A stretch of 64,000 bases of DNA from Seriola aureovittata (Eukaryota > Chordata > Actinopteri > Carangiformes > Carangidae), in contig NC_079384.1 of NCBI RefSeq assembly GCF_021018895.1, positions 5,070,140-5,134,139 of the forward strand, in the 5' to 3' direction. The position numbers were made by a program, and so were the translations under genes. The notes under the pieces were generated by a model that was given only the letters and a program-made list of their open reading frames with translations, was not told where the DNA came from and made no database searches. Shown one piece after another: positions 36,651 through 49,100 of this stretch; the first letter of the stretch is position 1; each line of letters begins with the position of its first letter.

Positions 36651-39600
36651 ATGGTTGTTTTTTTCACAATGCTACCCAAACAGTTTTTGCTACTTTTTGC
36701 ATGACACAGATGAGTTATGTCTTGTGCACTGCACTTTGTTTTGTTTCATTACACTTTTTGGCCATTATGATTCAAGCCTGTGTGGCCCTCGTTCTGATGC
36801 TGCTTTGAGTTCTTCTATAAATCTGTATCCTTATTTAACCATAAAGCCATGTGTCTGTGTCACTGCTTCAGTTGTGTGCATTCAGCACTGCCGTCATCAC
36901 GGACAGCTCTCTACATTACACCGTAAAAATATTCATTTCAACACTGTAAAAAATTGATGCAACATAAAATTACCAGAAAATGTAAACTTAACTGAACTAG
37001 TACCGAACAGTTTGTTAAATTTGTTCATTAGTTTTAATGTGAAAGCTATAGTAACGAATCAATTTAACTGAACAATCAACTGTTGGTTTACACTGACGAG
37101 TATATTGTATTTTAGCTTGAGCTTGAGTAAAAGCCTGTGTGCAACAAAAACAACACAGTTGATGGTCAGATCCAACCTTGAGTTATGGAGGTGATGCACA
37201 CACACAAAAGAAAGAGTGTCAGAACTGTGGACCGCTCCAGGAGGGGTATTCGTAATTGCATTTGTCATTGAGTGAGAAAATGACTATTGCTGTGACTTTG
37301 ACCATTGTGCTATTGTAATTTCAAGTGAATGTAATTTCACACAAAGCACTGACAAACTAGTTTTCACACTTGCAAATCACATCTCAAAGACGGGACTTGG
37401 CTCAAAAGACTGATAGGCAGCCAAATACACTCATTTATTTCTTTGCAGCATCAAATTGCTGGTGTCAAATAGGTGAATATTTTCTTATTCTTTTGCTTGT
37501 GTTTTGTCAATTTGCATGTATTTCATAGTGTGTGGTGTTTTCAGGGCCACTGTAAATATCTAAATGAAACCGCAAAGCTGTCTGGCTATGTGTGTGTATG
37601 GGTAAAGCAGGTAAGGCTGCGGCAGTCCTGGAGTATAACAAGCAGAACTCCAACAAATCATTCTCACCTGCTGCCATCCACTCTTCAGCTCCTCACAATA
37701 TCTTGTCATCCCCCCAAATTGCTCTGGCTTGTCTCAAATTCCCCTTTCCACTGATCCTTCCAATTACAGAGTGTGTCTGCACACGGTGCAACGACCGCAC
37801 CGTACATCTCCTCACTCTAACTATGTTTTTACAGGGACCAGGAGCAGACGTTGAGGTATTTGGGTTATTCTTTTGGTCAGATCTGCACCGCGACTGAAAA
37901 TCCCACAAAATCGAACGCTAATCGAGCATCGGATTTAGACAGAGGGGTGAAGAGGGGGTCTAGACTGGAGTCCATGACCCTTCCCTCTCAATGTCAATGT
38001 ACCGTGAAGTCATACTTGACACACTTAACAGGAGAGGGAGGGGAAACATCAGTCTTTCTACCCATCTATTGGTTCACATGAAAAGAAAAGTCAGAATTTA
38101 TTAGGAAACATGAAGAGGAGAAAAAAAATCATAAAATAAATCCAAAAATGAGGGGGGTTTTTTTTAGAAAAAAGAAAAACTTAACTGTGGTGCAGTGGGG
38201 CCATTTAACTCTGGGTCTTGATAGCCTAGAAGCAAAGCTCTGATTTCCCACAACATGCTTTCATTATACTAACTGCGTCTTCTATACCCACAACCTCATT
38301 TTCCTTGCATTTTTCAAAGGTGTTTATGGAAAGCCTTCAGCCATTTTGACATGAAAAAAATAAGAGATGGAGAAAAAGAGAAAAATTCAAAATGTCCTAA
38401 TCAGATGCGAGCAGCCAGAACGCTTAAACTGAACTGTTATTCTTCGTGGTTTTGAGGGCAGCGGGCTAGTCGTTGTTGCCGTGTTTATATTTCAGATTTG
38501 AAGCAATACATATATAACAAATTATGCACATCACCTTCTCATGTTAGACAGAGTCTGGACGCTGGCATGTAGCTGGAGTGGGTAGAGGTTTGCCAAGGCC
38601 AAAAACCACTGGAAAAAGTGTGTGGGCTGAGCCGTGGATTCAGTCAGGTCTTTGTAACATGTGCAGGAGATTTTTCTAGAACATGCCTCAAAGAATGCAG
38701 CCGCATAAAGTAGATTTGCCAAAGGAGTAGCTTGTACCTGTCCAAGGAGCATTAATAAGGCTTGGAATGAAATTAAATCAACAATAATAACTCATCACAT
38801 TAAATTCTGCACCGTGGCAGGGTTTTCCCTCTTAAAATATTAAAGTGTGACTTAAAAAGTGAGCAGAGGTTCTGAGTGTACAGGCAAGTGTGGGTCCATG
38901 CAGGGACGCCCCGGCCGCAGATTATTGAGAAATGACTAAAGTTTAGCTTTTCATGTGTTTCACATTTCCCATCCTGATTGAAGTGCAATGGAGCGTTTCT
39001 CCACATTTCCCCAAAAGTTTACCAAGCTGTGGTTGGAATCTCTGCTATTATCTAAACAAGGGTAAGCTTTGCTGCTGAGATTAAAAGGAAAAGACACCAG
39101 GAGCCAAATTCAACCGAGGGATTAGTATTAATATCCAGTGGCTCTCAGATAGTCACAGCTTTTACTTCAAACAGCAGAGATTGATAAAAGGCTTGATTGC
39201 ATTCCATCCTTGGATGACAGCTCTGGTGTTAGTTTAGTAGTTCTGGCTATTGTTTTCATCAGTTATGATCATACACTCTCTTATTAAAGACCTATAGGAG
39301 CACAGTGCTGTAATGTTGTCCAGTGGAGCAAGAAACAAGCATGTTGCAGATAAGTAGTAACAGTTTAGCCAGATCATTTAAAATGTAATGATTATTCAAA
39401 ATGCCTATGTGCTAGCTCCACTGGCTTGAGAGATATTTAAGTATTGTAGACAAGATTAAAGACAAAGGGGGATTCATTTTCCAGCAGAGCTAGCTCGCTG
39501 AAAAATAGCAACACAAAAAAGGTTAGTAAAATGTCGAGAAACGTGGTCGAAATCAACACTGTACATGCTGTTAAAAGTCGGCGACTTGGCGAAATAAAAA

Positions 39601-41409
39601 CTTTAAATTGCAATAATTCTTCCTTGTGAAAGGTAAAGTGCTCCCAGCTACTGTTCAGCTAAAACTCTGCACTCAGCCAAGAAATAGTCAAGAATCTGCA
39701 CTCTTTTAAAACCATAATTGGTTGTTTTTACAGATCATTTTTTGAACACATAAAAAAAAAAAAACCACACGTTAGTTAGTGAGCTTTAGATCTGGAGTAT
39801 TTGTATATCCCAAAAAGTGTAACCATCCCTTTAAAACCCTACTTGACTGACTGCTTGACTTCTTTTTTAGTAATGTCATGTTCTTATGTTGCAGCAATTA
39901 AATTTGTTGAGAACAATATTCCAATAATTGATACTATGTACATTTTCCAGAAACACAGTTAGCATAAAGAAACTGTCCATAAAAACCAATGTTACATTAA
40001 AGTTTATCTTCTTCAGAGGAGTTTTGGACGAGATGCAGAAATATTGAGGAGCTTTTCTTTGTTCTTGTTTAAAGAATATCCTACTGGTGGTGATCAGATA
40101 TGACTGAAAAATACCAAGTATGAGCTGATGTATTTTAGGTTGGATTGTAGTCACATGCAAAACAAGCACATTTCCAGAAAGTAGAATATATTTCCTTTCA
40201 AATGAGGTCTGATGAATGTATTTTGGCCTCACAGTTCTTCAGTTAAAAGCTTATTACATCACCACAAATGGCTGCAAATTAGGTTCCAAACAGGCGGGCT
40301 GTAAGAATAGCTATGTCAACTTTTCATCCATTCATCTCAAAGCAAACTGTTTTTTAATATACTGCATGTTTCTCCCAAACACAGGTACTGGAACATTTTA
40401 CAGAACTGCAGTGGCTAAATGGCATTTCCTGGCTTTCTTACACCTCTGTGTTCACATGGAGACAAAGTGGAAAAAAAGACAAAGCTTGTGGGAAACCTCA
40501 GTAATTTCATTTATATACACATGTCACACGGAGGATGCATTCTCAGGTTTTCTCCTGCTTCCTTCCCTTGACTGCGGCTCCCAGAAATTGTTCAGAAAGA
40601 AATCTAGTGTTGTTTTATTTCTGCAAGTCTACGTGAAAAACCAAATTGACTAAGACTCTGAGAAAATACCTCAAATCCATGTCTTGTCAGAACTGATGTT
40701 ACCATGGAACATTCTTACAATGACATCTTTTCTTCTCTACATGACACATTTTCATACAAACAAAAGATTCTTCTAAAAATATAACATGTTGGATTTAACC
40801 ATCATATTGTTGCCATGAGCCAAATGATGTGTTGTAGACAACATATGGGATAGAAGTACAAGGAAGGTCTGTGTGTAACTCTAATGATGGAAAGATTTAA
40901 GAATAAGAAGCAGTTAAGGTCTGACACACACGGGTCAACTGACTACAGAGTGTCATCATCCTTGTTGTTCCTTTGCAGTGCTGTCCAATGAGTGACCTAC
41001 TTCATATGTCCCAAAATGTCCTTAAAACATCACTTTGACCAGAACGGATGTGTGAAGTAATAGTGACATAGTTACCGAGTACAGTGGCAACTATTGTGTA
41101 AGCATTTGCCCAATTTTCCCTCCTGGGATTTTAAAGTATCTTCACTCTTATTTAACTGATGCCTCTTGGACTTATAATGAGTGGAACTGAAGAGTAAATA
41201 CTTTTTTTATACTTTTCTTTTTTCCCCATTGACAACAGTACACAACAAATAGTAAGTAGGTCAAAGGTCAGTGCTTCATTTCCCTTTTTGACCCTAAAAA
41301 GAAGACCTGACCTTTTGTGAGTCCATTTTCAGGTTGAACATGTCTATGTTGTGAGCAGTGCAAACAAAGAGGTAAAAGATATCCTGTATTCCAGAATAAA
41401 ACAGCCCAG
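36649..41409. other. Mostly gene-free sequence with two exon-like segments
   Basis: No gene is recognised. Two short segments with matched splice signals on the + strand (37545-37610 and 37835-37855) are listed separately. The interval 36930-37080 has an ACTGTAAAAAA start like a common teleost repeat, but no clear partner terminus. AACCATCCCTTTAAAAC at 39821-39837 resembles the right end of a family-D-like MITE whose left end I could not place. A 145-codon frame at 40216-40653 lacks domains. Confidence 0.4.
37545..37610 (+). other. Candidate exon of 66 nt (speculative)
   Basis: The segment is preceded by a T-rich tract ending GTGGTGTTTTCAG and followed by CAG|GTAAGG, a near-ideal donor. Between them is a 66-nt segment open in phase 0, coding for 22 residues beginning GHCKYLNETAKL. 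I do not recognise the peptide. Matched signals arise by chance in long introns, so this is a candidate only. The length divisible by three is compatible with a cassette exon. Confidence 0.2.
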
Positions 41410-41570
41410 ATTCACACACCCATTCACACACACATTCACACACACATGAGAACAGCACTGCAATGCCGGATGTTGGTCTGCACCAACAAGGATGGGAGGA
41501 GATCAATCGGCCAACCCTGTGCTCAGAGGACGACCTGCTTGACCTCCTGAGCCACATGCAGCTGCTTACG
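41410..41570. repeat. Degenerate dispersed repeat tail
   Basis: Imperfect CATTCACACACA units are followed by GACGACCTGCTTGACCTCCT and GAGCCACATGCAGC. This resembles the conserved end of an abundant teleost repeat (CGACCCGCTCTACCTCCTGA-type followed by GCCACAGC). Only the terminal portion is present. The family name is not assigned. Confidence 0.45.
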
Positions 41571-44500
41571 GAAAAGTGAGAGAGTAATCATGTGCAGGAA
41601 CATGTTTTCCCTTTTGTATTTCCTTTTATCAACCATCTTGCAATCCCTCAGATTTATCAATGTTCCCATATGCTGGTCCCAACTAGAGGGGATGGGCATA
41701 AAACTGAGACCCGAGACCTGAGACCGAGGCTATGTTTTTGTAATGTAATCTACTACTCAATAACTAATCTGTTAACAGCAACAGCCCAACACTGGTTGCA
41801 CACCAGCACAAAACATGTAACTTCCACGAGCCAATAAGCTACGGATTTAGTGGCGATACACACATCGCAGTCCGCGCTACCATCTCAAAACAACAAATGA
41901 TCTGCCTCAGCAGGTGAACGAAGCAGCTGAACTCAACAATCCAGAAGGTTGGAGGTTTATATCTGTTGTTACAACAAGGTCACAATCTTCCCATGACACC
42001 ACTGCCCGCCGTAACACATGTAAAATGTAGGCTATTACTGTACACTGAAATATTTACTGTGCATGTACATGTAGTTCATGTTATAAGAAAAATTAAATGG
42101 AAGCTAATGAAAGTGACAGGAAGTCATTTCTTTTTTTATATAGTATGAATTTGAAAAAAATAACTTACAGAATACAGATTGAGGTTTTCACTGGTTAACA
42201 CTGTAGCAGAGTGTGACTTGTGTTATAAATGGATTTGACAGACTGAATAAGATTTAAATTGCAACACTGAAAAACACCAACCAACATTTTCCTTTCTGAC
42301 CTTCATGCAGTATTTGCATGCTTTGCAATTTCCTGCAATAATAGTGTCCATTTCAACCCTTAACTGTTTTAAAGGTTTACTTCATTTCGCAGATTAGTAT
42401 GTGAGGAAACGCCGTGTGAAACTATGGAAGTTGTTAATTTGTTTTTCCTGTATTGATTTTGTTGACAAATCTAAGCCTCAACAGATCAGTGATTAACACA
42501 ATTGCCAGCTTTCCCTTGAAGTTTCCTACCCTTGGTCACGAAAGGTGTCAGAGTTGGTTTGGGAACGCCAAATAAACATAGATATTGATGGCAAAAGTGC
42601 TTTCATTTATGTATTTTAGTCTTATTATGGCAGGCTATTCAGCAGGGGTGGGAAAGCTGGAAAATTCTGCTCAATCACAAATGGACATCCAGTAGAAGAA
42701 GAAGAAAAAAAAAAAAAAAGCAACAACCAAATGCAGAGAAAACCACAACTAGTCCTGGGTTTGTATGGGCCATTTGCTGGGTAATTTCATAAAACAAGTT
42801 GAGCTTCTGGAGCCCAGTCTGTCTGTAGGGAGTCTGCTGGTGGAAATGTTAAAAGAGCAGCGTCAACGTCAATGCAGGACAAGGAGGAAGTAAATATTAT
42901 ACTAACTGTTTGATAGGAATGCATGCAAAATCAGTGCGATGTCCTTAATTGTGATTCGATTTTTCTTCTCTGACCTGCAATTGTATGGCAGAGAGTAAGT
43001 CAACACATGTCCAGGCCTAAATTTCTCACAGACCAGTTCTACGTCAGTGGCACGGCTCCCAACCATAATTCCCATGAGAATTCATTTATTCCACTGTTGA
43101 GTATTGATCTGCATTTTAGAAACATTTACCGCCTGGCAACTGTGTTTAGTGTGTAAACTACAGGGCAAACAAACCCAACCACATAACATGATGCTCTTTA
43201 ATGAGGCCTGGGTTGTGCTGAGGAGTAACAGCCTATCCTATAATCTATGTTAACTGTCTGTCAAGCAGCATCCCCATCAAAATTAGCTCCAGAGCTCAGT
43301 GTATAATCATCATTTGCACTAACAGACAGTTTGGTTTTATAGAAATTGCTCTATTTCAAATGTTTGAAACTTTAAACCTGCTATGACTGTTTTACTGTGA
43401 TTGTGTTTTGATTTAACTGCTGTATTTGGTTTTTTATTTTCTCTTTTGTGCCACTTAGTGGAATTGGTTTTGAGAAGTACAAATACACTTTATTATTTAT
43501 TGTTATTATCATTGCAAATTTGGTGATTCTTAAAACGCATGTTTGGAGTGTGCTGAATCAGTGGACACAAGCTGTGGATTATCCTTGCGTAAGTTTTCAT
43601 GCAGCATTTGTGAATATTTAGGGATACTCCAGTCAAATGTGTTTGCACACTGTTGGAGGTTAGCAAAAGACAGATTAGAAAAACAACTGCCTTTTAGTCC
43701 TCATAATGGGTCAGGCTCCAAAATGACTGAATCCTACATTTCCCAGATTGCAATTTGATAGCATCTTTAAAGACCCTCCCTGCTTGGTATATGCACACAT
43801 TTCTTCCAAACTTCAAACCCTTCATGTGTAACACAGAATTAATGTTAAAAATGTTTCAAATAAAATCCAAGGAACATCACGTTGTTTTTTTTTTTCTTGT
43901 TGAGCAAACCTGCATTCCCCTTTAATTTGACACTTTCTTTGTAATTATTTGTTGCTTTGTGTATTTTAATATGATGATTTTATTTTTGCTTTCTGCAGGT
44001 TTTGTGAAGAGGACCCTGCTCGGGCATCCAGAAGCAGCGACCTCACTGTAAAGTAAAGTGTACAGAGCCGTGACGAGGAGATGCAACATACTCACTAGTG
44101 AAACACTTGCATTCGCGCTCAGCTTCGCTAATGTTTGGCCAATAACCTTCCCTGATTTTTTTTCCCCCTAACACCTCACACAGCTTTTCAGCATCCATCT
44201 CCCCTCCCCTTCTGCCCACTTTTCCTCCTCCTATCTCCTCCCTTCCCAAAGGTAACTCCGCTCATTGCCCCATACTCACACCAGCTCACCCCACCTGCCC
44301 CGCCCAACTGAGTCCTCCCTGCCTCATTTGGCTCCTTGCTTTGCATCTGAGTTTCCTCCACCCTTTCTTCCCCCCTTTTCTTCCCCTCTTTCCTATACTG
44401 TAACCAACCCTTACCTTACCCCGCCCTTGTCTACAGCTCGGCTGGGCCCATTGCCCTGCGGTGCCCGGTGATAAATGAGAGCTTTCACACTCAAGGTTTG

Positions 44501-45059
44501 TCCTGGCTGCTGGGTCGGGGGGAGCGGTCGGCAGTGCGAAATTCTTAATGAGCATTTGCAGAGTTACAGCCACTTGAGATGAAGATGAGGACGGAGGGAA
44601 GAAGGGATATAGGAGGAAATGGTGGAAGGAGGAAAGTACCATATTAGCCTGAATACAAGACAATCATTTTCTGGAATATTTATGTGGACAAGAAGAAGTT
44701 GTGTTCAGTTGGAGGACTGGGTATCTACAACTGTAGACATTTCAATGGAGTAACAGTATAACACTGGCTTCATAAAGTGTTGCATTATGGGTTGTTTTTA
44801 GCCTTAATGTTGCTACTGTAGTGAGTTGTTTCAAGCCCATTTATAGTGAAAAAATAGTGTTGAACATGTGAAAAAATATATAATATTCAAGTTATAATGA
44901 CCTGTTAGAGTTTTGCCACACTCATCCTCTGGACCCTTGCCAGAAGTTTGTAAAAAGGTCATCACCGGTAAGAAAACAAGATTTATATAGCAAGGATATG
45001 CATCAGTATAACACTCTATCTATTTAATATATACTTGTTCTCCATCAGGGACGATAGTT
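41571..45059. other. Mostly gene-free sequence with one candidate terminal exon
   Basis: No gene is recognised. An A-rich GAA/poly-A tract lies at about 42696-42719. A possible terminal exon lies at 43999-44056. Pyrimidine-rich DNA (about 44160-44440) follows it. The remainder is AT-rich. Confidence 0.4.
43999..44056 (+). other. Candidate terminal exon (speculative)
   Basis: The polypyrimidine tract TTTTTGCTTTCTGCAG is followed by a short segment that in one phase reads FCEEDPARASRSSDLTVK then a TAA stop. The composition is charged and well balanced, unlike the simple-repeat frames around it. An alternative reading is an internal exon ending at ACT|GTAAAG (about 44047). I do not recognise the protein, and no upstream exon of the same gene was identified. 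Confidence 0.2.
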
Positions 45060-45500
45060 TAGCCATCGTTCTCCTTTCTCCCTCCGCCTCCGCTGGGATG
45101 TGGCCCTGCACTCCAGAAGACCTGAGTCTCCTCAGTAGGTAGAGTCTGCTCTATCCTGTCTTATATACTGCATGTGTATTGTAAGACCAATCCAGTTCAG
45201 GTGTTCAGGTGAACAGCCAGGTAATTGTACGATTCAAAAATTGTGTTGGCATAAAATAAATCCAGTATTTTATTGTCTCTGGTGTAGCATGTGACATATT
45301 GAGTGACTGTGGGCAGAGCGGAGGACGGAGAGCCATGATTAAAGTCACCTGCAATAAGAAGGAGGGGATATGATAATGATACACTCCCAGATTTCCCTCT
45401 GGTGCCTAACTCATCCATCTTATTGAGGAGTGATCTCACATTCCCCATGATGATCGAGGGGAGAATGGGTTTGTAACGTCTGCTCCTAGCGCAGAGCTCT
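45060..45500 (-). mobile_element. Rearranged LINE (L2/Rex1-like) fragment
   Basis: On the minus strand, 45500-45197 encodes the start of a LINE endonuclease region: RRYKPILPSIIMGNVRSL, then NKMDEL, then, after an apparent internal deletion, a GDFNH motif with TQYVTCYTRDNKILDLFYAN. GDFN is the conserved catalytic-region motif of APE-type endonucleases. Further on, about 45148-45070 encodes a RLYLLRRLRSSGV peptide, as found near the C-terminus of the same elements' reverse transcriptase. Everything between is missing. The frame is broken, so this is an inactive relic of a non-LTR retrotransposon. Confidence 0.8.
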
Positions 45501-45870
45501 TCCCCATCTCTTCCTCCTCAGCTCGTGGTGAAACATCGGGTCTCTGCCCCGGTGGCACTGCTGTGTTACGGAGCACTATCAGCTGATCCCCGGCGCAGAA
45601 GAATGAAGACATGGCTGTGCACGGGATCCCCGGACCTTGTCGTAAACAATTCAGAAACCAGTAGAGAGAGAGAGTTCGGTGTCCATAACGTACTGATGAA
45701 ACTAATTATATTCAGTCAGAGAGAAAGAGGAAAGAGGCACAAACCTGAACAGTAACAGAAAGTGTATTTCACAAAGCTGATTGAGAAAGAAGAGCGCAAG
45801 GCAGAGGGGGGGGGGCTTGACTGGCAACAGGACACTGAGAAAAAGAACCTCCAGGGGCTGAAGAGGGGAA

Positions 45871-45928
45871 GAGAGACAGAGAGAGAGAGAGACAGAGAGA
45901 GAGAGAGAGACAGAGAGAGAGAGAGAGC
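45871..45928. repeat. (GA)n microsatellite with CA interruptions
   Basis: GA repeats are broken three times by ACA, giving an irregular (GAGACA)-type pattern. Long Arg-Glu open frames over it are artefacts. Confidence 0.95.
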
Positions 45929-46057
45929 AGGAACCAGCAAATTGAGTTTTATGTCATCTGGCTGTGTGTCTGGTCCACTTGTGGTTCAGTTCTACATTCC
46001 TCAACAGACCACTACAGGCCACATGAAGCACAGCGAGACCGAGTCACAGCCGAGAGC

Positions 46058-46059
<2 letters not shown>

Positions 46060-46115
<56 letters not shown>
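46060..46115. repeat. (TG)n microsatellite
   Basis: Fifty-six bases of uninterrupted GT/TG, lying 130 bp from the (GA)n array. The 220-codon frame at 45762-46424 is built across both arrays and is not a gene. Confidence 0.97.
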
Positions 46116-46116
<1 letters not shown>

Positions 46117-49100
46117 CGATGGTCTTTATTTCAGCAGGGGCATGTTTACGCACTCGTGTCTGCTGCTTCATCCCGCTGCACTTTCACTGTGCACAGCGTG
46201 AATGTGGATTTTTAGATGCTCTCCTCGGTTCCGCATGGCTCGTTCACTTGAGCAGCCATTCTTTTTCCAACCACCCGTTTCAATTCTGCAGCAGATCCGA
46301 GGCACATCCCACACAGAAGGTGGTCACGGCGGTCACATGGGACCGTGAGGAAAACCAAAAAAGAAAGCTGTCCTGTAGAAAAGCTCACGGCCAGGAAATA
46401 CAGGATAATAAAAACCTTCCATAGTGTAACAACAGTGTGTCTGCATATCCGTGTAGATGTGTGTGTGTGTGTATCTTGCCTTCAGGTCTAATTGACGTGA
46501 TCTTCCACCAACCAGCCAGGTCTGGTGCCAGTGTGGATGCATGCGAGTGTGCGTTGGCCGTGTGTGTCACCAGTGTTGTGGCGGTGCTCTTTAAGCTGCC
46601 GCCGCAAGAGCGACCGCCCCGGCGGTTCCACTGGTGACCGCTGGCAGAGGCACAACACAAACACTGAGGTTGTAATCAGGCCAGCAGACTGGTACAGATA
46701 GATACAGTCTATACCCAACTATAATGACTGTGTGAACGCGTGGGTATGCGCGCCATTCCAGTACTATGGAAATAGATGAGTATACATCTGGTTGCGATGG
46801 GAAATGATGGCTTTCCACCACTATGGCAGCTTGGCAAGTGGCTTCCTGAAGCTGGAAGGAAAATGGGAGTGTGTGGGAAATGTGGGACTCGAGTGGAAAC
46901 ACTCCATGATTCCATAATTCATGGCAAAGCTGCTGGTGCGAATGTATAATCATTTTAATAATGATGATGATCATCATCATCATCATCAGCATCAGTATTC
47001 ATTCAGTACTCTTCATCTGGTCTTCGAGTGGCGTTTGCCGTTTAATCGCACTCTAAGGTTTATTGTACTTTACTAGTATTTCCCAGTGGAGGGTGAGACA
47101 GCAAAGGGGTCACAGGATTAATCTAAAGGTCACTTGATGATTAACAGGATACAGAAGCAGAAAAAAAACAAACTATATTCTGTTCAACATCTAGCATCAT
47201 GTGATTTGCATGGGCTGCAGTTTTGTGTTGGAGTGGTGACTATATTTTAAACAGTCGCCAATCTGTTGCTCCACCACAAGCACCGATTCTCTCCCATCAC
47301 CTCCCTCCTTTTCTGATTCAGGAGAGAATCAGGAGGAGAGACTGGCAGCTGATGCTTCCTTGCAGGATGCAGCTGGGCCCGAGGAGCTGGTCTGGTGCCG
47401 AACCCTCATGGTCTGCTCCACTGTCAACCCTCTGCTCCCAGTGGGGCCAACCAGTCAGACCAACAAGCCAAAAAACAGCTGTACTGCTTTTTAAGAGCCT
47501 CGTCGCAGCTATCGAGTGATTTAACGATGCTAACATTTAAAGAGTCACGAACGAGGAGGGAAAGAGAGAGGGCGCAGGAAAGAGAGAGAGAGAGTACAGA
47601 CAGAAAGAAAAGAAAGTTTTGTAATTGCGTAATTTGTTTTGATGTTTGTTTTTTATTTAGCAGTTGATGTTTTTGATAGATCCAGAGAAAAGGTTATAAA
47701 GGGAAAAAGGACAAAAATAATGGCTGTAACATTAAGAAACTATAACCATAATGCCGATACAGTGAATACCAATAATAACTTAAACAGCTATAAGTGAATG
47801 CCTGAGCTTGATGCACACGCTCAGCCACCGCTGATTCGCTCTTTGTTGGCGCCTCTGTGATTTATTAAGGAAGGTGCAGGTGTTTTGGAGCTTGAGTTAT
47901 TTTCCCACTTTTATTGCTGAGTTCAAGTTCACACTGTTCAAGCTGGAATTTCTTCCTCTCTTCCCTCCTCTATTCATCCACCCATCCCTTCTGCTCTCTT
48001 GTCCTGACCCCGACACTTCCTGTTCCTTTCCCTCTTCTTCACGGCGTCCTACACAGTCGACCTTTGACCTCTCCGGGTTTCATTTTGAGTTGTGGGGCCA
48101 TCATCGCCCAAACCGTTTTGGGGGAGCCCAATAAAACACTGGCAGGGAGAGTGGATGAAAGAGGCCTTGTCCTGGGTGAAGATTAATTGAAGTGGACAAT
48201 GGGACAGGACCTCGTCTTCCTCTGCCACCATTCATGAGCAGAGTCACAGGTCGCCTTTAGATGTGTTAAAAGGCTCTTATATAGCCAGTAGCAGAGGAAC
48301 ATGTGTGGGTGAAAATTTGAATTCTCATAAATCAATAGTTCGGAGGAGTCAGGGTGAGTGCAAGTCATTCATTCACATGGAAATAGCCTCTGTTGTCTAG
48401 ACTGGGAATCTCTCTTTTAATGTCCATTGAGTCATGATTTTATTTTATTTTTCAAAATCATTTAGTATGTGCCAATGCATTTATATTATTCTTTTAAATT
48501 TCCTAATACATTTCCTGTGCATTCATTTTATCAGATTTTTTGTTTTTAAAGTTTTATGTTTCTTCATTCTTTTTTATTTCAGGCGCGTTTAAAGCCTTCA
48601 ACCACTTTCTGTCCATGTGTTATTTTCTTGTCCAGTTCTGCTGACGTTATATTTTAGTAATTTTTAAATTTTATTTTGCGGATTAATCTTTTTTTTTTTT
48701 TTTTTTTCAATACTTATCTTTTCATTCAAAAGCTGAATGAACCCTGTGACGTTACTGACCACGAGCAGCAGTCACTCTGGAGCAATGCGTCCACACTCGG
48801 GTCGTCTCCACCTCGTCTGGAGCGACGTGATAAACATTTGCATTTGTCACAAACTTGCACCAGGCTCAGATTGATCCTCTGATTGCTGTTTACTGACATC
48901 ACGGGTATCAGACCAGTTTTAATTATGTCATTAAGTTAATTAAACGCTAGTTCAAGGGCAGAAGTTTTCTCGTGAGCTCTCCCTCCCTCTCTCTCTCTCG
49001 CGCTCCGACTAAACGACAATCATGTGACTGCTTTCTGGTTACAAGTCTTAACTTTGTTGACCGCTCATCAACAGTGGATAATTTAATTATTTTTCTTTGA

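Noticed and set aside
36930..37080. ACTGTAAAAAA-type repeat start
   Set aside because: Only a short match to a common fish repeat end; no opposite terminus seen.
39470..39840. Possible family-D-like MITE
   Set aside because: The right end AACCATCCCTTTAAAAC is suggestive, but the left terminus could not be located.
40216..40653. 145-codon open frame
   Set aside because: No domain, no splice signals, AT-rich local composition; chance is the simpler explanation.
45762..46424. 220-codon open frame, the longest in the window
   Set aside because: It is carried by (GA)n and (TG)n microsatellites (Arg-Glu and Cys-Val runs) and has no domain.
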